From: Bog-473 sp963726135
GTDB taxonomy: Bacteria; Actinomycetota; Acidimicrobiia; Acidimicrobiales; RAAP-2
Direction: 5' to 3'
DNA length: 64,000 nt
Assembly: GCA_963726135.1 (NCBI GenBank)
Contig: CAVSBE010000006.1
Location: forward strand, 124,001-188,000
A program made the position numbers and the translations under genes. The notes beneath the pieces are model-generated. The model had not been told where the DNA came from. It did not search any database and saw only the letters and a program-made list of their open reading frames with translations. Positions 8,040 to 18,537 of this stretch are shown piece after piece (position 1 is the stretch's first letter; each line of letters starts with the position of its first letter).

Positions 8040-9212
8040 TCAGACGGGCTCCTCCGCCAGCAGCCGTCCCAGCCGGCGCAAGCTCTCGTTCGCCCCGCCC
8101 AGCGTCAGTTCGATCTGGCGCGTCAAGAGGAAGTAGCGGTGCAGCGGGTAGTCGCGGTCGACCCCCACACCGCCGTGCAGGTGGGTCGCCGCGTGGACGA
8201 CACGCTGTCCGCCCTCGGCGGCCCAGTACTTGGCCACGGCCACCTCGGCCGCGGCCGGCAGCCCCGCCGCCAGCCGGGAGGCGGCCTGCCACGCGGTGAG
8301 CCTGATCGCCTCCGTGTCGACGTAGGCGTCCGCCGCGCGCTGTCCCACGGCTTGGAAGGTGGCGATCGGCTTGTCGAATTGCACGCGCGTCTTGGTGTAC
8401 TCCGCCGTGAGGTCCAACGCCGAGGCGCAGGCCCCGGCCTCCTGCACGCAGAGCGCAGTGATGGCGAACTCGGTGATGAGGGGGATCACCCCGGTGCCGT
8501 CGGTGCCGTCGGCGCCCTCGCCGAGCAGGCGGTCGGTGCCGACGCGTGCCCCGTCGAGGTCCATGATGGCCTCGGGGCGCCCAGTCGTCGTCGCCTGCCG
8601 CGTCAAGGTGACCCCTTCGGCGTCGGTGTCGACGATGAAGACGTTGATACCCGCGGCCACACCGTCGGGGGTCTTGCACGTCGCCGGCACCAAGACGGCG
8701 TCCGCCACCAGTGCAGCCGGGACGCAGGCCTTGGTGCCCGACAACAGCCAGGTGCCGTCCGGCTGGGCCGTCGCCGTCGTGGCGGGCTCGGTCCCGCCCG
8801 GCAAGATCACCTCGCCGACCAGCTCGGCCAAGGCGGCCGTGAGGATGGTCTCGCCGCTCGCGACGCCGGTCAGCCACGCCTTGCGCTGCGCGTCGGTGCC
8901 GAAGCGCGCGATGGGCACGGCGCCGTAGACCATGGTCTCGACGACGGGCACGTAGGCCGCCGTGCGACCGGCCGCCTCAATCACGAGGCACGCCGCGACG
9001 AAGTCGAGCCCCGCGCCGCCGACATCTTCGCTCACGTTGATGCCGAGAAGGCCGGCTTTGGCGAGCTCCCGCCAGAGGTCGCGGTCGAACGGCCCCTCGT
9101 CGCCCGTCTCCGCCTCGACCTGCTTCAGCCGGTCGTGCGTCGCCCGTTCGCCGAAGATCTGCCCGGCCAGCTGGCGGACGGCCTCTTGCTCTTCGCTGTA
9201 GTTGAAGTCCAT
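8040..9212 (-). CDS. Acyl-CoA dehydrogenase (FadE type), second gene of pair
   Basis: This 390-residue flavoprotein of the acyl-CoA dehydrogenase family catalyses alpha,beta-dehydrogenation of acyl-CoA esters, passing electrons to electron transfer flavoprotein. It begins with the helical domain (MDFNYSEEQEAVRQLAGQIF). The middle beta domain and a C-terminal helical domain (TRVQFDKPIATFQAVGQRAA, HLHGGVGVDRDYPLHRYFLL) follow. GAGGAG sits six bases before ATG 9212. It lies 22 bases after the first dehydrogenase gene. Where the family usually has the C-terminal IYEGT catalytic Glu, the sequence reads LTLGGANES. That is common in the partner subunit of heteromeric sterol-type dehydrogenases, so the two products may form an alpha2beta2 enzyme (inference). 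Confidence 0.9.
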   Translation of the reverse strand: MDFNYSEEQEAVRQLAGQIFGERATHDRLKQVEAETGDEGPFDRDLWRELAKAGLLGINVSEDVGGAGLDFVAACLVIEAAGRTAAYVPVVETMVYGAVPIARFGTDAQRKAWLTGVASGETILTAALAELVGEVILPGGTEPATTATAQPDGTWLLSGTKACVPAALVADAVLVPATCKTPDGVAAGINVFIVDTDAEGVTLTRQATTTGRPEAIMDLDGARVGTDRLLGEGADGTDGTGVIPLITEFAITALCVQEAGACASALDLTAEYTKTRVQFDKPIATFQAVGQRAADAYVDTEAIRLTAWQAASRLAAGLPAAAEVAVAKYWAAEGGQRVVHAATHLHGGVGVDRDYPLHRYFLLTRQIELTLGGANESLRRLGRLLAEEPV

Positions 9213-9234
9213 GGGATCTCCTCGTTGGGCGGGC

Positions 9235-10410
9235 TCAGCGCAGCGACCGCGGCATGCCGAGGCCGAAGATCGCGATGAGGTCCCGCTGGATCTCGTTGGT
9301 GCCGCCGCCGAAGGTGAGGATGATCATGGAGCGGGCATACATCTCCAGGCGCCCGCCGATGACTGCGGCCGGCGAGCCCCGTGTCAGGTAGCCGGCCTGC
9401 CCGAGGATCTCCATGAGCGACCGGAAGGCCCGCAGGTAGAACTCGGTGCCGAAGACCTTGATCGTCGAGGCGTCCGCCACGTCGAGGTGTCCCTGCGTGC
9501 CCTGCCACGCCACCTTCCAGTTGATGAGGCGGAGGAACTCGAGCTCGGCGTGCACGCGTGCCAGGTGCTCCTGCACCCACTCCTGGTCGACGACGCGCCT
9601 TCCGTCAGGCAGCTTCGTCGCCTGGGCCCACGCCCGCACGTCGGTCAGCACACGCTCGATGATCCCAGGCGAGCACAGGGTGACGCGCTCGTGGTTGAGC
9701 TGGTTCGTGATGAGGTTCCAGCCCTGGTTCTCCCCGCCGACCAGGCTGGTGGCCGGGACGCGCACGTCTTCGTAGAAGGTGTAGTTGATGTTGTGGTCCC
9801 CGAGGAGCTTCATCGGGACGACCCGGATGCCGGGCGTGTCCATCGGCACCACGAACATGGAGATGCCCTTGTGCTTGGCGACGTTGGGGTCGGTCCGGGT
9901 GGCGAGCCAGATGTAGTCGGCATCGCCGGCCAGGCTCGTGAAGATCTTGGCCCCGTTGATCACGTACTCGTCGCCGTCGCGGACGGCCCGGGTGGTCAAG
10001 GAGGCGAGGTCCGTGCCCGAGTTCGGCTCGGTGTAGCCGATGCAGAAGTGGATCTCGCCCGCCAGGATCTTGGGGAGGAAGAACTCCTTCTGCTCCTGGG
10101 AGCCGAAGTTCATGATCGTCGGCCCAACGGTGTTGATGGTGAGCATGGGCACGGGCGCGCCGCTGCGCATGGACTCGTCGAAGAAGATGAACTGCTCGAT
10201 CGCCGAGCGGCCCTGGCCGCCCCACTCCTTCGGCCAGCCGATGCCGAGCCAGCCGTCGCTGCCCATCTGCTTGACCACCCGGCGCACGACGGGGCCGATC
10301 CCGCCGGCCTTCGAGAGCTCCTGCTCGAGCTCGGGCGTCAGCAGGTTCCGGTAGTAGGAGCGCAGCTCGCTCTTCAGCGCCTGCTGCTCCTCCGTCAAGG
10401 CAATATCCAT
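9235..10410 (-). CDS. Acyl-CoA dehydrogenase (FadE type), first gene of pair
   Basis: ATG 10410 has GGGAGGG six bases upstream, giving 391 residues. The N-terminal helical domain starts MDIALTEEQQALKSELRSYY. The beta domain carries the flavin-binding motifs CIGYTEPNSGTDLASL and INGAKIFTSLA. The C-terminal helices end in MIILTFGGGTNEIQRDLIAI. The glutamate in LNHERVTLC lies where long-chain and isovaleryl-CoA dehydrogenases keep their catalytic base, while the usual C-terminal Glu is replaced (GGGTNEI). Together with the downstream dehydrogenase this resembles the paired FadE enzymes of steroid side-chain oxidation in actinobacteria. Its promoter region is shared with the divergent thiolase gene and contains a KstR-type site. 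Confidence 0.9.
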   Translation of the reverse strand: MDIALTEEQQALKSELRSYYRNLLTPELEQELSKAGGIGPVVRRVVKQMGSDGWLGIGWPKEWGGQGRSAIEQFIFFDESMRSGAPVPMLTINTVGPTIMNFGSQEQKEFFLPKILAGEIHFCIGYTEPNSGTDLASLTTRAVRDGDEYVINGAKIFTSLAGDADYIWLATRTDPNVAKHKGISMFVVPMDTPGIRVVPMKLLGDHNINYTFYEDVRVPATSLVGGENQGWNLITNQLNHERVTLCSPGIIERVLTDVRAWAQATKLPDGRRVVDQEWVQEHLARVHAELEFLRLINWKVAWQGTQGHLDVADASTIKVFGTEFYLRAFRSLMEILGQAGYLTRGSPAAVIGGRLEMYARSMIILTFGGGTNEIQRDLIAIFGLGMPRSLR

Positions 10411-10494
10411 CGATGTCCCTCCCGGGGGCGGCGCCACATCGGCCCACGTCAACGCCACGTTGTCACCGGCCCGGCCATAGGGGGCTCCGCCGTC

Positions 10495-10508
10495 TAGAAC
10501 ACGTTACA
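10495..10508. promoter_or_regulatory. KstR-type operator palindrome
   Basis: TAGAACACGTTACA fits the published mycobacterial KstR consensus TnnAACnnGTTnnA at every fixed base and reads as the same consensus on both strands. It lies near the centre of the 213-base region between the divergent dehydrogenase (start 10410) and thiolase (start 10624) genes, and overlaps a possible -10 box TACAGT (10505-10510) for the thiolase. KstR is a TetR-family repressor of cholesterol catabolism. No kstR gene is in the window. Confidence 0.6.
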
Positions 10509-10623
10509 GTCCACCTCGGGAAGCGGCCACCTGGCCCCGCAAGCGGCCCGGCTACCGGGAAGTAACCTGCAATCCGCCCTGGGGCGGGACCCCGGGTCCA
10601 CGTCGAACCGAGGAGCCGTCACC

Positions 10624-11829
10624 ATGCCTGAAGCCGTCATCGTCGCCACCGGTCGCACGCCGATCGGCAGGGCCAACAAGGGCTCGCTCGTTGAGTGCCG
10701 GCCCGACGACCTGAGCGCTCTCGTGCTGCGCGCCGTGCTCGACAAGGTCCCGCAGCTCGACCCGTCCGAAGTAGAGGACGTCCTCCTCGGCTGCGGCCAA
10801 CCGGCGGGGGAGGCCGGGTACAACGTGGCCCGGGTGGCGGCCATCCTGGCGGGGCTCGAGGACGTCCCGGGCGTGACGGTCAACCGGTACTGCTCGTCGT
10901 CGCTCCAGACGATCCGCATGGCGGCGCATGCCATCCGCGCCGGCGAAGGGGACGTCTTCATCGCCGCCGGCGTCGAGACGGTGAGCCGCTACATGCACGG
11001 CGCGTCGGACACCGGCCCGCACAACTCCGAGTTCGCCGAGGCCGAGGAGCGGACCAAGGTCCGGGCCCCCGCCGTGACGGAGCCCTGGACACCGCTTGCC
11101 GGCCTGCCCGACGTCTACATCGCCATGGGCCAGACTGCGGAGAACGTGGCGGAGTTCGAGAAGGTCGGCCGCCAGGAGCAGGACGAGTTCGCGCTCCTCT
11201 CGCAGACCCGGGCCGTGGCGTCGCAGGAGAACGGCTTCTTCGAGCGCGAGATCATCCCGGTCACGCTGTCCGACGGCAGCCTCGTGACCAAGGACGACGG
11301 GCCCCGGCCCAACACCACGCTCGAGGGTCTCGCCAACCTCAAGCCCGTCTTCCGCGAGGGTGGCACCGTGACGGCAGGCAATGCCTGTCCCCTCAACGAC
11401 GGCGCGGCGGCCGTCATCGTAATGAGCGACACGAAAGCCAAGGCGCTCGGCATCACCCCGTTGGCGCGCATCGTGGCCAGTGGCGTGACCGGGCTGAACC
11501 CCGAGATCATGGGACTCGGCCCGGTGGACGCCTGCCGTCAGGTCCTGGCGCGGGCGAACATGACGATCGGCGACATCGACCTGGTGGAGATCAACGAGGC
11601 CTTCGCCGCCCAGGTGGTCCCCTCGGCCAAGCATCTCGGTATCAGCTGGGACAAGCTGAACGTCCACGGGGGTGCCATCGCCCTCGGGCACCCGTTCGGC
11701 CAGACGGGCGCCCGCATCATGACCACGCTGATCAACGGGCTCGAGGACGGGGACAAGACGTTCGGCCTCGAATCGATGTGCGTCGGCGGCGGCCAGGGCA
11801 TGGCCATGATCGTGGAGCGCTTGAGCTAG
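10624..11829 (+). CDS. Acetyl-CoA acyltransferase (thiolase, FadA type)
   Basis: The 401-residue thiolase cleaves 3-ketoacyl-CoA with CoA in the last step of beta-oxidation. The nucleophilic Cys lies in VNRYCSSSLQTIRMAAHAI (about residue 90). The catalytic His is in GGAIALGHPFGQTG (about residue 356) and the second Cys in SMCVGGGQG (about residue 386). NEAFAAQ is also present. A GAGGAG sequence precedes ATG 10624. The gene faces two acyl-CoA dehydrogenases, so the three form a degradative set, with sterol side chains a plausible substrate given the KstR-like site. Its stop TAG overlaps the stop of the convergent SIS isomerase within CTAG. A biosynthetic thiolase is less likely because of the neighbours. 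Confidence 0.93.
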   Translation: MPEAVIVATGRTPIGRANKGSLVECRPDDLSALVLRAVLDKVPQLDPSEVEDVLLGCGQPAGEAGYNVARVAAILAGLEDVPGVTVNRYCSSSLQTIRMAAHAIRAGEGDVFIAAGVETVSRYMHGASDTGPHNSEFAEAEERTKVRAPAVTEPWTPLAGLPDVYIAMGQTAENVAEFEKVGRQEQDEFALLSQTRAVASQENGFFEREIIPVTLSDGSLVTKDDGPRPNTTLEGLANLKPVFREGGTVTAGNACPLNDGAAAVIVMSDTKAKALGITPLARIVASGVTGLNPEIMGLGPVDACRQVLARANMTIGDIDLVEINEAFAAQVVPSAKHLGISWDKLNVHGGAIALGHPFGQTGARIMTTLINGLEDGDKTFGLESMCVGGGQGMAMIVERLS

Positions 11830-12932
11830 CCGGGCCAGGCGCGTCCGCCCCCGCCGTGCGCCTCCTCGACGGCCGGCGCCGGGCCGGGGTCGACACCTTC
11901 GTGACCGGCCAGGTGCAAGGAGACGAGCTCGCCCAGGAGTGCCAGGTCGAAGAAGCGGCCGAGGTCGTCGTCACCTTCGGCGCGGATCTCGAGCACGTCC
12001 GCCATCACCTCTTCGGTGGCCGCGCGAACGGCCGCGAAGAGCTCGCCCGCCCCGGCGCCCTCCCCCGCGTGCCGCAGCAGCACCAGCGACATGGTCTGGC
12101 GGGTGACGTCGCCGCCCTGGCCCCACCCGGCGAGCTCGTCGTAGGTCAGCTCGGGGACCACGGCGGCGAACGCCGGCGCCTTGGCGTTGAGGTTGACCCG
12201 GGCCTTCCACCAGCGAGCCGCCACGGCGGCCACCCCGGACGAGCCGTAGACGAGCGGGATCGTGCGCCCGATGCGACGGGCCAGCTCCTGCGCGGCGCCG
12301 GCCGGGGCCAGCAGGGCGTCGCGCCGGCGCGCCAGCGCCGCGGCCGCCGCGTCGACCGACGGCGCGGAGTCCGGGGCGAGGCCGGTCCGGGACAGCGCGA
12401 CCAGCAGCGGCACGGTGACGGCCGCCAGCGCGGCACGGGCCCGCGGTGCGCCCGGGGCGGCCGGGGTGCCGCGCCCGCCCACCGGCGCGGGCGGGCCCGC
12501 GGCGGGGCACCACGAAAGCGCGGCGCCACGAGCGAGACGGGCGAGCGCGCCGTCGGCGTCGCCGCCCACGGCCACGACCCGCGCCCCGCGGGCGACGGCC
12601 TCCGCGGCGGCCGCCAGCGTCTCCTCGGTGCCGCCCGAGCTCGAGACGGCGAAGACCAACGAGTGCGCGTCGACGAACGCCGGGACCTCCGGGCCGTGGC
12701 CGAGCCAGAACGGGACCCTCAGGTGCGGTGCGCCGAGCGCGGCGACGGCCTCGCACGCCGTCCCGCCCGTGCCCAGCCCGAACGCCGCGACGGTGCGCAC
12801 CGCGGCCACGTCGGGCGGCCCGAGAGCGTGGAGGGCGTCGCGGGCGGTCTCGAGCGCGACGGACAGCTGCTCAGGCAGTGCCGCCGCCGCCTCCCACAGC
12901 CCGAGCGTGTCGAGGTACGGCGCGTCGCTCAC
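11826..12932 (-). CDS. SIS-domain phosphoglucose/phosphomannose isomerase-like protein
   Basis: The 368-residue protein has two sugar isomerase (SIS) domains. The first carries GLGTGGTACEAVAALG and FAVSSSGGTEETLAAA; the second, RTIPLVYGSSGVAAVAARWW and KAPAFAAVVPELTYDELAGW, matches the bifunctional phosphoglucose/phosphomannose isomerase (PGI/PMI) family. It would interconvert fructose-6-phosphate with glucose- or mannose-6-phosphate to feed GDP-mannose synthesis. GTG 12932 overlaps the TGA of the Trm112-like gene by four bases, so translation is probably coupled. The first domain is Ala/Gly-rich and somewhat degenerate, as in the mycobacterial relative Rv3256c, so actual isomerase activity is uncertain. 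Confidence 0.8.
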   Translation of the reverse strand: MSDAPYLDTLGLWEAAAALPEQLSVALETARDALHALGPPDVAAVRTVAAFGLGTGGTACEAVAALGAPHLRVPFWLGHGPEVPAFVDAHSLVFAVSSSGGTEETLAAAAEAVARGARVVAVGGDADGALARLARGAALSWCPAAGPPAPVGGRGTPAAPGAPRARAALAAVTVPLLVALSRTGLAPDSAPSVDAAAAALARRRDALLAPAGAAQELARRIGRTIPLVYGSSGVAAVAARWWKARVNLNAKAPAFAAVVPELTYDELAGWGQGGDVTRQTMSLVLLRHAGEGAGAGELFAAVRAATEEVMADVLEIRAEGDDDLGRFFDLALLGELVSLHLAGHEGVDPGPAPAVEEAHGGGGRAWPG

Positions 12933-13171
12933 ACCGTGGACGGCCCGGTGGCCCGCACCCCGTCCTTCTCGGCCTTGCCCATCAGCCGGTCGTGCTCGGG
13001 CTCGCCGACGTCGACCGCCTCGTCCACCAGCAGCACGGGTACGCCGTCGACCACGGCATAGCTCTTCTTCAGACGGGGGTTGTAGAGGATCTCCTCGTCG
13101 GCGAACCACAACAGCGGGCCCTTGTCGACCGGACAGGCCAGGACGTCGAGCAGGAGGGGGTCAAGGCTCAT
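12929..13171 (-). CDS. Trm112-like small zinc-ribbon protein
   Basis: This 80-residue protein opens with LLLDVLACPVDKGPLLWF and LYNPRLKKSYAVVDGVPVLL, the signature of the Trm112/UPF0434 family. Family members are small partner proteins that stabilise methyltransferases, and bacterial ones often sit beside sugar or cell-wall genes. Only one Cys of the usual zinc site is kept (CPVD), which is common in bacteria. The start overlaps the phosphomannomutase stop (ATGA) and the stop overlaps the next start (GTGA). It is thus locked between two sugar-phosphate enzymes, which suggests a role linked to them. The C-terminal 20 residues are charged and variable. Confidence 0.85.
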   Translation of the reverse strand: MSLDPLLLDVLACPVDKGPLLWFADEEILYNPRLKKSYAVVDGVPVLLVDEAVDVGEPEHDRLMGKAEKDGVRATGPSTV

Positions 13172-14544
13172 GTCAGCTCCTCAGTTCGGGCCGGCGCCAG
13201 GCCGGCGTTGGCGGCAATGAGCTCTCGCACCTCGGCGACGTGGGCCGCGCAGAGCTCGGGCGTCTTCGCCTCGACGTTGAGGCGGAGCAGCGGCTCAGTG
13301 TTGGAGGGCCGGACGTTGTACCACCACTCGGCGTGCTCGACGGTCAGCCCGTCCAACCGGTCGACCGACGCCCCTGCGGCGCGTTCGTGGTCGGCGATGG
13401 CGGCGACCGTGGCCGCGGGGTCCGCGACCTCGGTGTTGATCTCCCCCGAGTCCGCGTAGCGCTGGTAGGGCTCGAGCATCACCGAGAGCGGATCGCCGCT
13501 CTGACTCAGGAGCTCGAGCACGAGGAGCGCGGTGATGATGCCCGAATCCGCCCGGAAGTTGTCGCGGTAGTAGTAGTGGCCCGAGTGCTCGCCGCCGAAG
13601 ACTGCGCCCGTCTCGGCCATCACCTGCTTGATGATGGAGTGGCCGACCCGGGTGCGCACCGGCGTGCCGCCCATCTCGGTCACCACCTCGGGCACCACGT
13701 GGGAGCAGATGAGGTTGTAGAGGATCGTCTCGCCCGGATGCTTGGCCAGCATGCTGGCCGCGACCAGCGCAGTGGTCAGCGAGCCCGACACCGGCTCGGC
13801 CTTCTCGTCGACGAGGAAGACCCGGTCGGCGTCGCCGTCGAAGGCGAGGCCGACGTCGGCGCCCTGCTCGAGCACGGCCCGCTTCAGCGCGACCAGGTTC
13901 TCGGGCTGAATGGGGTCGGCCGGGTGGTTGGGGAAGGAGCCGTCGAGCTCCGGGTAGAGGATCTCCACCGAGAAGGGGAGCCTGTCGAAGACGATCGGCA
14001 CGACGAGGCCGCCCATGCCGTTGGCGGTGTCGGCGACGACCTTGAGCGGGCGCAGGGAGCCCACGTCGACGAACGACCGGACGTGATCGGCCCAGGCGCC
14101 CAGCAGGTCCAGCTGGCGGCGGGCCCCGCTCGGGGGCGGGACGGGCTCACCGAGCAGCTTCTCGGCCTCGGCCTCGATGTCGTCCAGGCCGGTGTCGCGC
14201 CCGATGGGCCGCGCCCGCGAGAGGCAGAGCTTGAGCCCGTTGTACTGCGCCGGGTTGTGCGACGCCGTGAACATGGCACCGGGGGCGTCGAGGTGTCCCG
14301 ACGCGAAGTACAAGAAGTCGGTGGAGGCCATGCCGAGGTCGGTGACGTCGACGCCCTCGGCCCGCACGCCGTCGGAGAAGGCGCCGGAGAGCTCGACTCC
14401 CGACTCCCGCATGTCGCGGGCGACGAGGATCTCGGGTGCCCCGGCGAAGCGGGCCATGGCGCGGCCGATGGCGCGGCACATGTCCGCGTCGAGCTGGTCG
14501 GGCACGGTGCCGCGTATGTCGTAGGCCTTGAAGACCTGGTCCAT
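13168..14544 (-). CDS. manB: Phosphomannomutase/phosphoglucomutase
   Basis: The 458-residue alpha-D-phosphohexomutase converts mannose-6-phosphate to mannose-1-phosphate (and possibly the glucose forms), supplying GDP-mannose. It starts MDQVFKAYDIRGTVPDQL. The phosphoserine loop is MFTASHNPAQYNGLK. The metal site is AFDGDADRVFLVD, the sugar-binding loop FGGEHSGHYYYRD and the phosphate site VRPSNTEPLLRLN. All four family motifs are intact. GTG 14553 is an alternative start; neither has a clear binding site. It heads a three-gene coupled operon with the Trm112-like and SIS proteins, the same neighbourhood as Rv3257c-Rv3256c in mycobacteria. A sugar nucleotidyltransferase for the next step is at 34.6 kb. 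Confidence 0.95.
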   Translation of the reverse strand: MDQVFKAYDIRGTVPDQLDADMCRAIGRAMARFAGAPEILVARDMRESGVELSGAFSDGVRAEGVDVTDLGMASTDFLYFASGHLDAPGAMFTASHNPAQYNGLKLCLSRARPIGRDTGLDDIEAEAEKLLGEPVPPPSGARRQLDLLGAWADHVRSFVDVGSLRPLKVVADTANGMGGLVVPIVFDRLPFSVEILYPELDGSFPNHPADPIQPENLVALKRAVLEQGADVGLAFDGDADRVFLVDEKAEPVSGSLTTALVAASMLAKHPGETILYNLICSHVVPEVVTEMGGTPVRTRVGHSIIKQVMAETGAVFGGEHSGHYYYRDNFRADSGIITALLVLELLSQSGDPLSVMLEPYQRYADSGEINTEVADPAATVAAIADHERAAGASVDRLDGLTVEHAEWWYNVRPSNTEPLLRLNVEAKTPELCAAHVAEVRELIAANAGLAPARTEELT

Positions 14545-14612
14545 CCGGTTCACGGGCCCCAACCATAGGGGCGCCCCGCCCTGCGATCCGAAACGGCCGA
14601 CGACGCCGGCGC

Positions 14613-15681
14613 TCAGTGGATCACGCCGGTCCCGTTGCTGACGATGGCGATGATGGCCACCAGGTTGAATGTGCCGTGGGCGACGATGTTCATGCCGAGA
14701 CGCCCGGTTCGGTACGAGACGGCGGCGAGGATCATGCCGAAGGCGGCCAGTCCCGCCAGCTGCACCCATTCCCCGTGCGCCAGGCCGAAGAGGAGACCGT
14801 CGAGGATCACGGCCCCGACGACGCCGGCGACACGGGCGCCGCCGGCCGCCCGCAGGGGGGTCAACAGGCGGACGAGCGCCTTGAGGAGCAGGCCGCGGAA
14901 GAAGAGCTCCTCCATCGCCGGGGCGAAGAGCACCGTCGCGATGGCGATGATCACGAAACCGCCGCCGTGCGAGCCGCCGGTCAGGCGCTGCGAGGGCCCG
15001 TTGAAGTCGTGGATCTGGTGCTGGAACGGCGCGTACATGATCGCCACGAGGATCTGGCCCCCGATGCCGATCCCGATGCCGACGAGGTCGATGACCCGGA
15101 AGCGCACACCGAGGTCGCGCACGAAGTTGCGCGTCCCCTGGGTCCGGCTGGCCAGCCACGGCGCGCCGAAGAACCCGATCCACAGGCCGAGCAGGGTCGA
15201 CACCACGTACCACTCGGGCGGCACCGAGGCCGTGGCGATCGCCTGCATCTGCGCTGACGTCTTGCCGGCGATGGCGCCGGCCACCAACCCGAAGGCGAGT
15301 GCGCCGAGTTGGCCGGCCAGGAACCCCAGGACGGCGTAGACGAGCCACATCCAGCCCTGGCGCCTGGTCTGCGGGGGGACCCAGGGGGTATCGAGGAACG
15401 GGGCGTCGCCCCCGGCCGGAACGGGCGGGGCGGCGACCGCCGGCCAGGCGGCCCCGTGCGCCGCCGGGACCGGTGGCGGCGGCGGGCGAGGCGTGCGGGG
15501 CGTGCGGGGCGACGTTCGGCCACACCGCGGCCACGTACCCCGGCGGTGGGGGCGGGACTGCGGGCGGTGGGGCCTGCTGGACCCATTCGCGCGGCACGTA
15601 GCCGGCCGGGACGGGCCCCGGTGGCCGCGCCGGCGGGCCGGTCTGACCTGGAGGCGGCCCGCCGGTCTCCGAATCGGTCAT
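14613..15681 (-). CDS. CPBP-family intramembrane protease with Pro-rich N-terminus (one frame break)
   Basis: The membrane part (from about 15350) has the glutamate motif AMEELFFRGLLLKAL, plus FGLAHGEWVQLAGL and NIVAHGTFN, which together define CPBP (Abi/RCE1-like) metalloproteases. About seven hydrophobic segments are visible. Upstream, ATG 15681 begins a proline/glycine-rich cytoplasmic tail (MTDSETGGPPPGQTGPP). The tail frame and the membrane frame differ by one base and cross near 15480, inside GCC/CCG repeats, so I treat the gene as one unit with a frame break. Alternatively translation starts at ATG 15350 and the tail is lost. A TAACGT box ends seven bases before 15681. CPBP proteins act in prenyl-protein-like processing, bacteriocin immunity or stress; the role here is unknown. 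Confidence 0.75.
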
Positions 15682-15688
15682 CGGTAGA

Positions 15689-15694
15689 ACGTTA
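15689..15694 (-). promoter_or_regulatory. Candidate -10 box (TAACGT) for a leaderless CPBP transcript
   Basis: On the minus strand TAACGT ends seven bases before ATG 15681, and no ribosome binding site is present. The position fits transcription starting at or next to the start codon. No convincing -35 box is seen. Confidence 0.4.
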
Positions 15695-15784
15695 CCGGCG
15701 CCCCATGGGCCTCCGACCTGCAGGGAGACCCGCGTTGCACAGATCGCCCGGGCCGGTCACCGTTCCGCGAGGGGGGCGCCTAGC

Positions 15785-17930
<2,146 letters not shown>

Positions 17931-17985
17931 GCACGGCGCGCACCCGGATCGAACCAAGCCGGGCGGCGCTGCGTCAGAAGGGGGG

Positions 17986-18537
17986 ATGGTGGAGGACCAG
18001 CTCGCCGACTGGCTCGCGGAGGGGTACGTCGCATCGTTCCGCACCGCCTGCCTCATCCTGGGCAACCGGGCCGACGCCGAGGAGGCGGTCCAGGACGCCT
18101 ACCTGCGTGCCTGGCGCTTCCGCGACTCGCTCTCGGGCGTGCCGAGCATCCGGCCCTGGCTCTATCGGGTGGTCGTCAACTCGTGCTACTCGAAGCTCCG
18201 CCGCGAGATCCCCCACCGCGACCACCGCGCCGGTGACGGGCCGCTGGAGCACGTGCACGAGGCGAGTGTCGGCCCCGAGACGCGGGCCGAGCAGGGGGAG
18301 ACGGCCGAGACCGTGCTGGCGGCGCTGCAGCAGCTCCCGATGTCGTTGCGCGTGCCCGTCGTACTGCGTTACTACGCCGACCTGAGCGAGAAGGACATCG
18401 CGCTCGCCATCGGCCGGCGCCAGGGGACCGTCAAGTCCCGCCTGCACGAGGCCCGCCGCCGCCTGGCGGCCGACCCCGCCCTAGCCGCCCTGGCCGCCTC
18501 CGGGGAGCCCGCTCCCGCCGAGGAGGCCGGACCATGA
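17986..18537 (+). CDS. ECF-type RNA polymerase sigma factor
   Basis: The 183-residue protein has sigma region 2 (about residues 12-78: RTACLILGNRADAEEAVQDA, RAWRFRDS, RPWLYRVVVNSCYSKLRRE). Region 4 (about 110-160) reads LPMSLRVPVVLRYYADLSE and GRRQGTVKSRLHEARRRLA. There is no region 1 or 3, so it is an extracytoplasmic-function sigma factor recruiting core polymerase to a dedicated promoter set. AGAAGGGGGG sits directly before ATG 17986. Its stop overlaps the start of the DUF4349 membrane protein by four bases, the usual layout of a sigma factor with its membrane-bound regulator. The signal it answers cannot be told from sequence. Confidence 0.92.
   Translation: MVEDQLADWLAEGYVASFRTACLILGNRADAEEAVQDAYLRAWRFRDSLSGVPSIRPWLYRVVVNSCYSKLRREIPHRDHRAGDGPLEHVHEASVGPETRAEQGETAETVLAALQQLPMSLRVPVVLRYYADLSEKDIALAIGRRQGTVKSRLHEARRRLAADPALAALAASGEPAPAEEAGP

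Noticed and set aside
10443..10466. Second KstR-like site (AAC-GCCAC-GTT) near the dehydrogenase start
   Set aside because: The half-sites are five bases apart instead of two, and the flanks do not match the consensus.
7866..14568. Several very long open frames on the plus strand opposite the acyl-CoA dehydrogenase, SIS and mutase genes
   Set aside because: They are Arg/Gly/Pro/Ala-rich without domains and mirror the third-base GC bias of the real genes on the other strand.
13168..15681. Apparent fusion of phosphomannomutase with an N-terminal Pro-rich protein in a single open frame
   Set aside because: The frame upstream of 14544 runs out of frame through the CPBP membrane protein; the intact mutase start MDQVFKAYDIRG and the CPBP motifs in the other frame show two genes.
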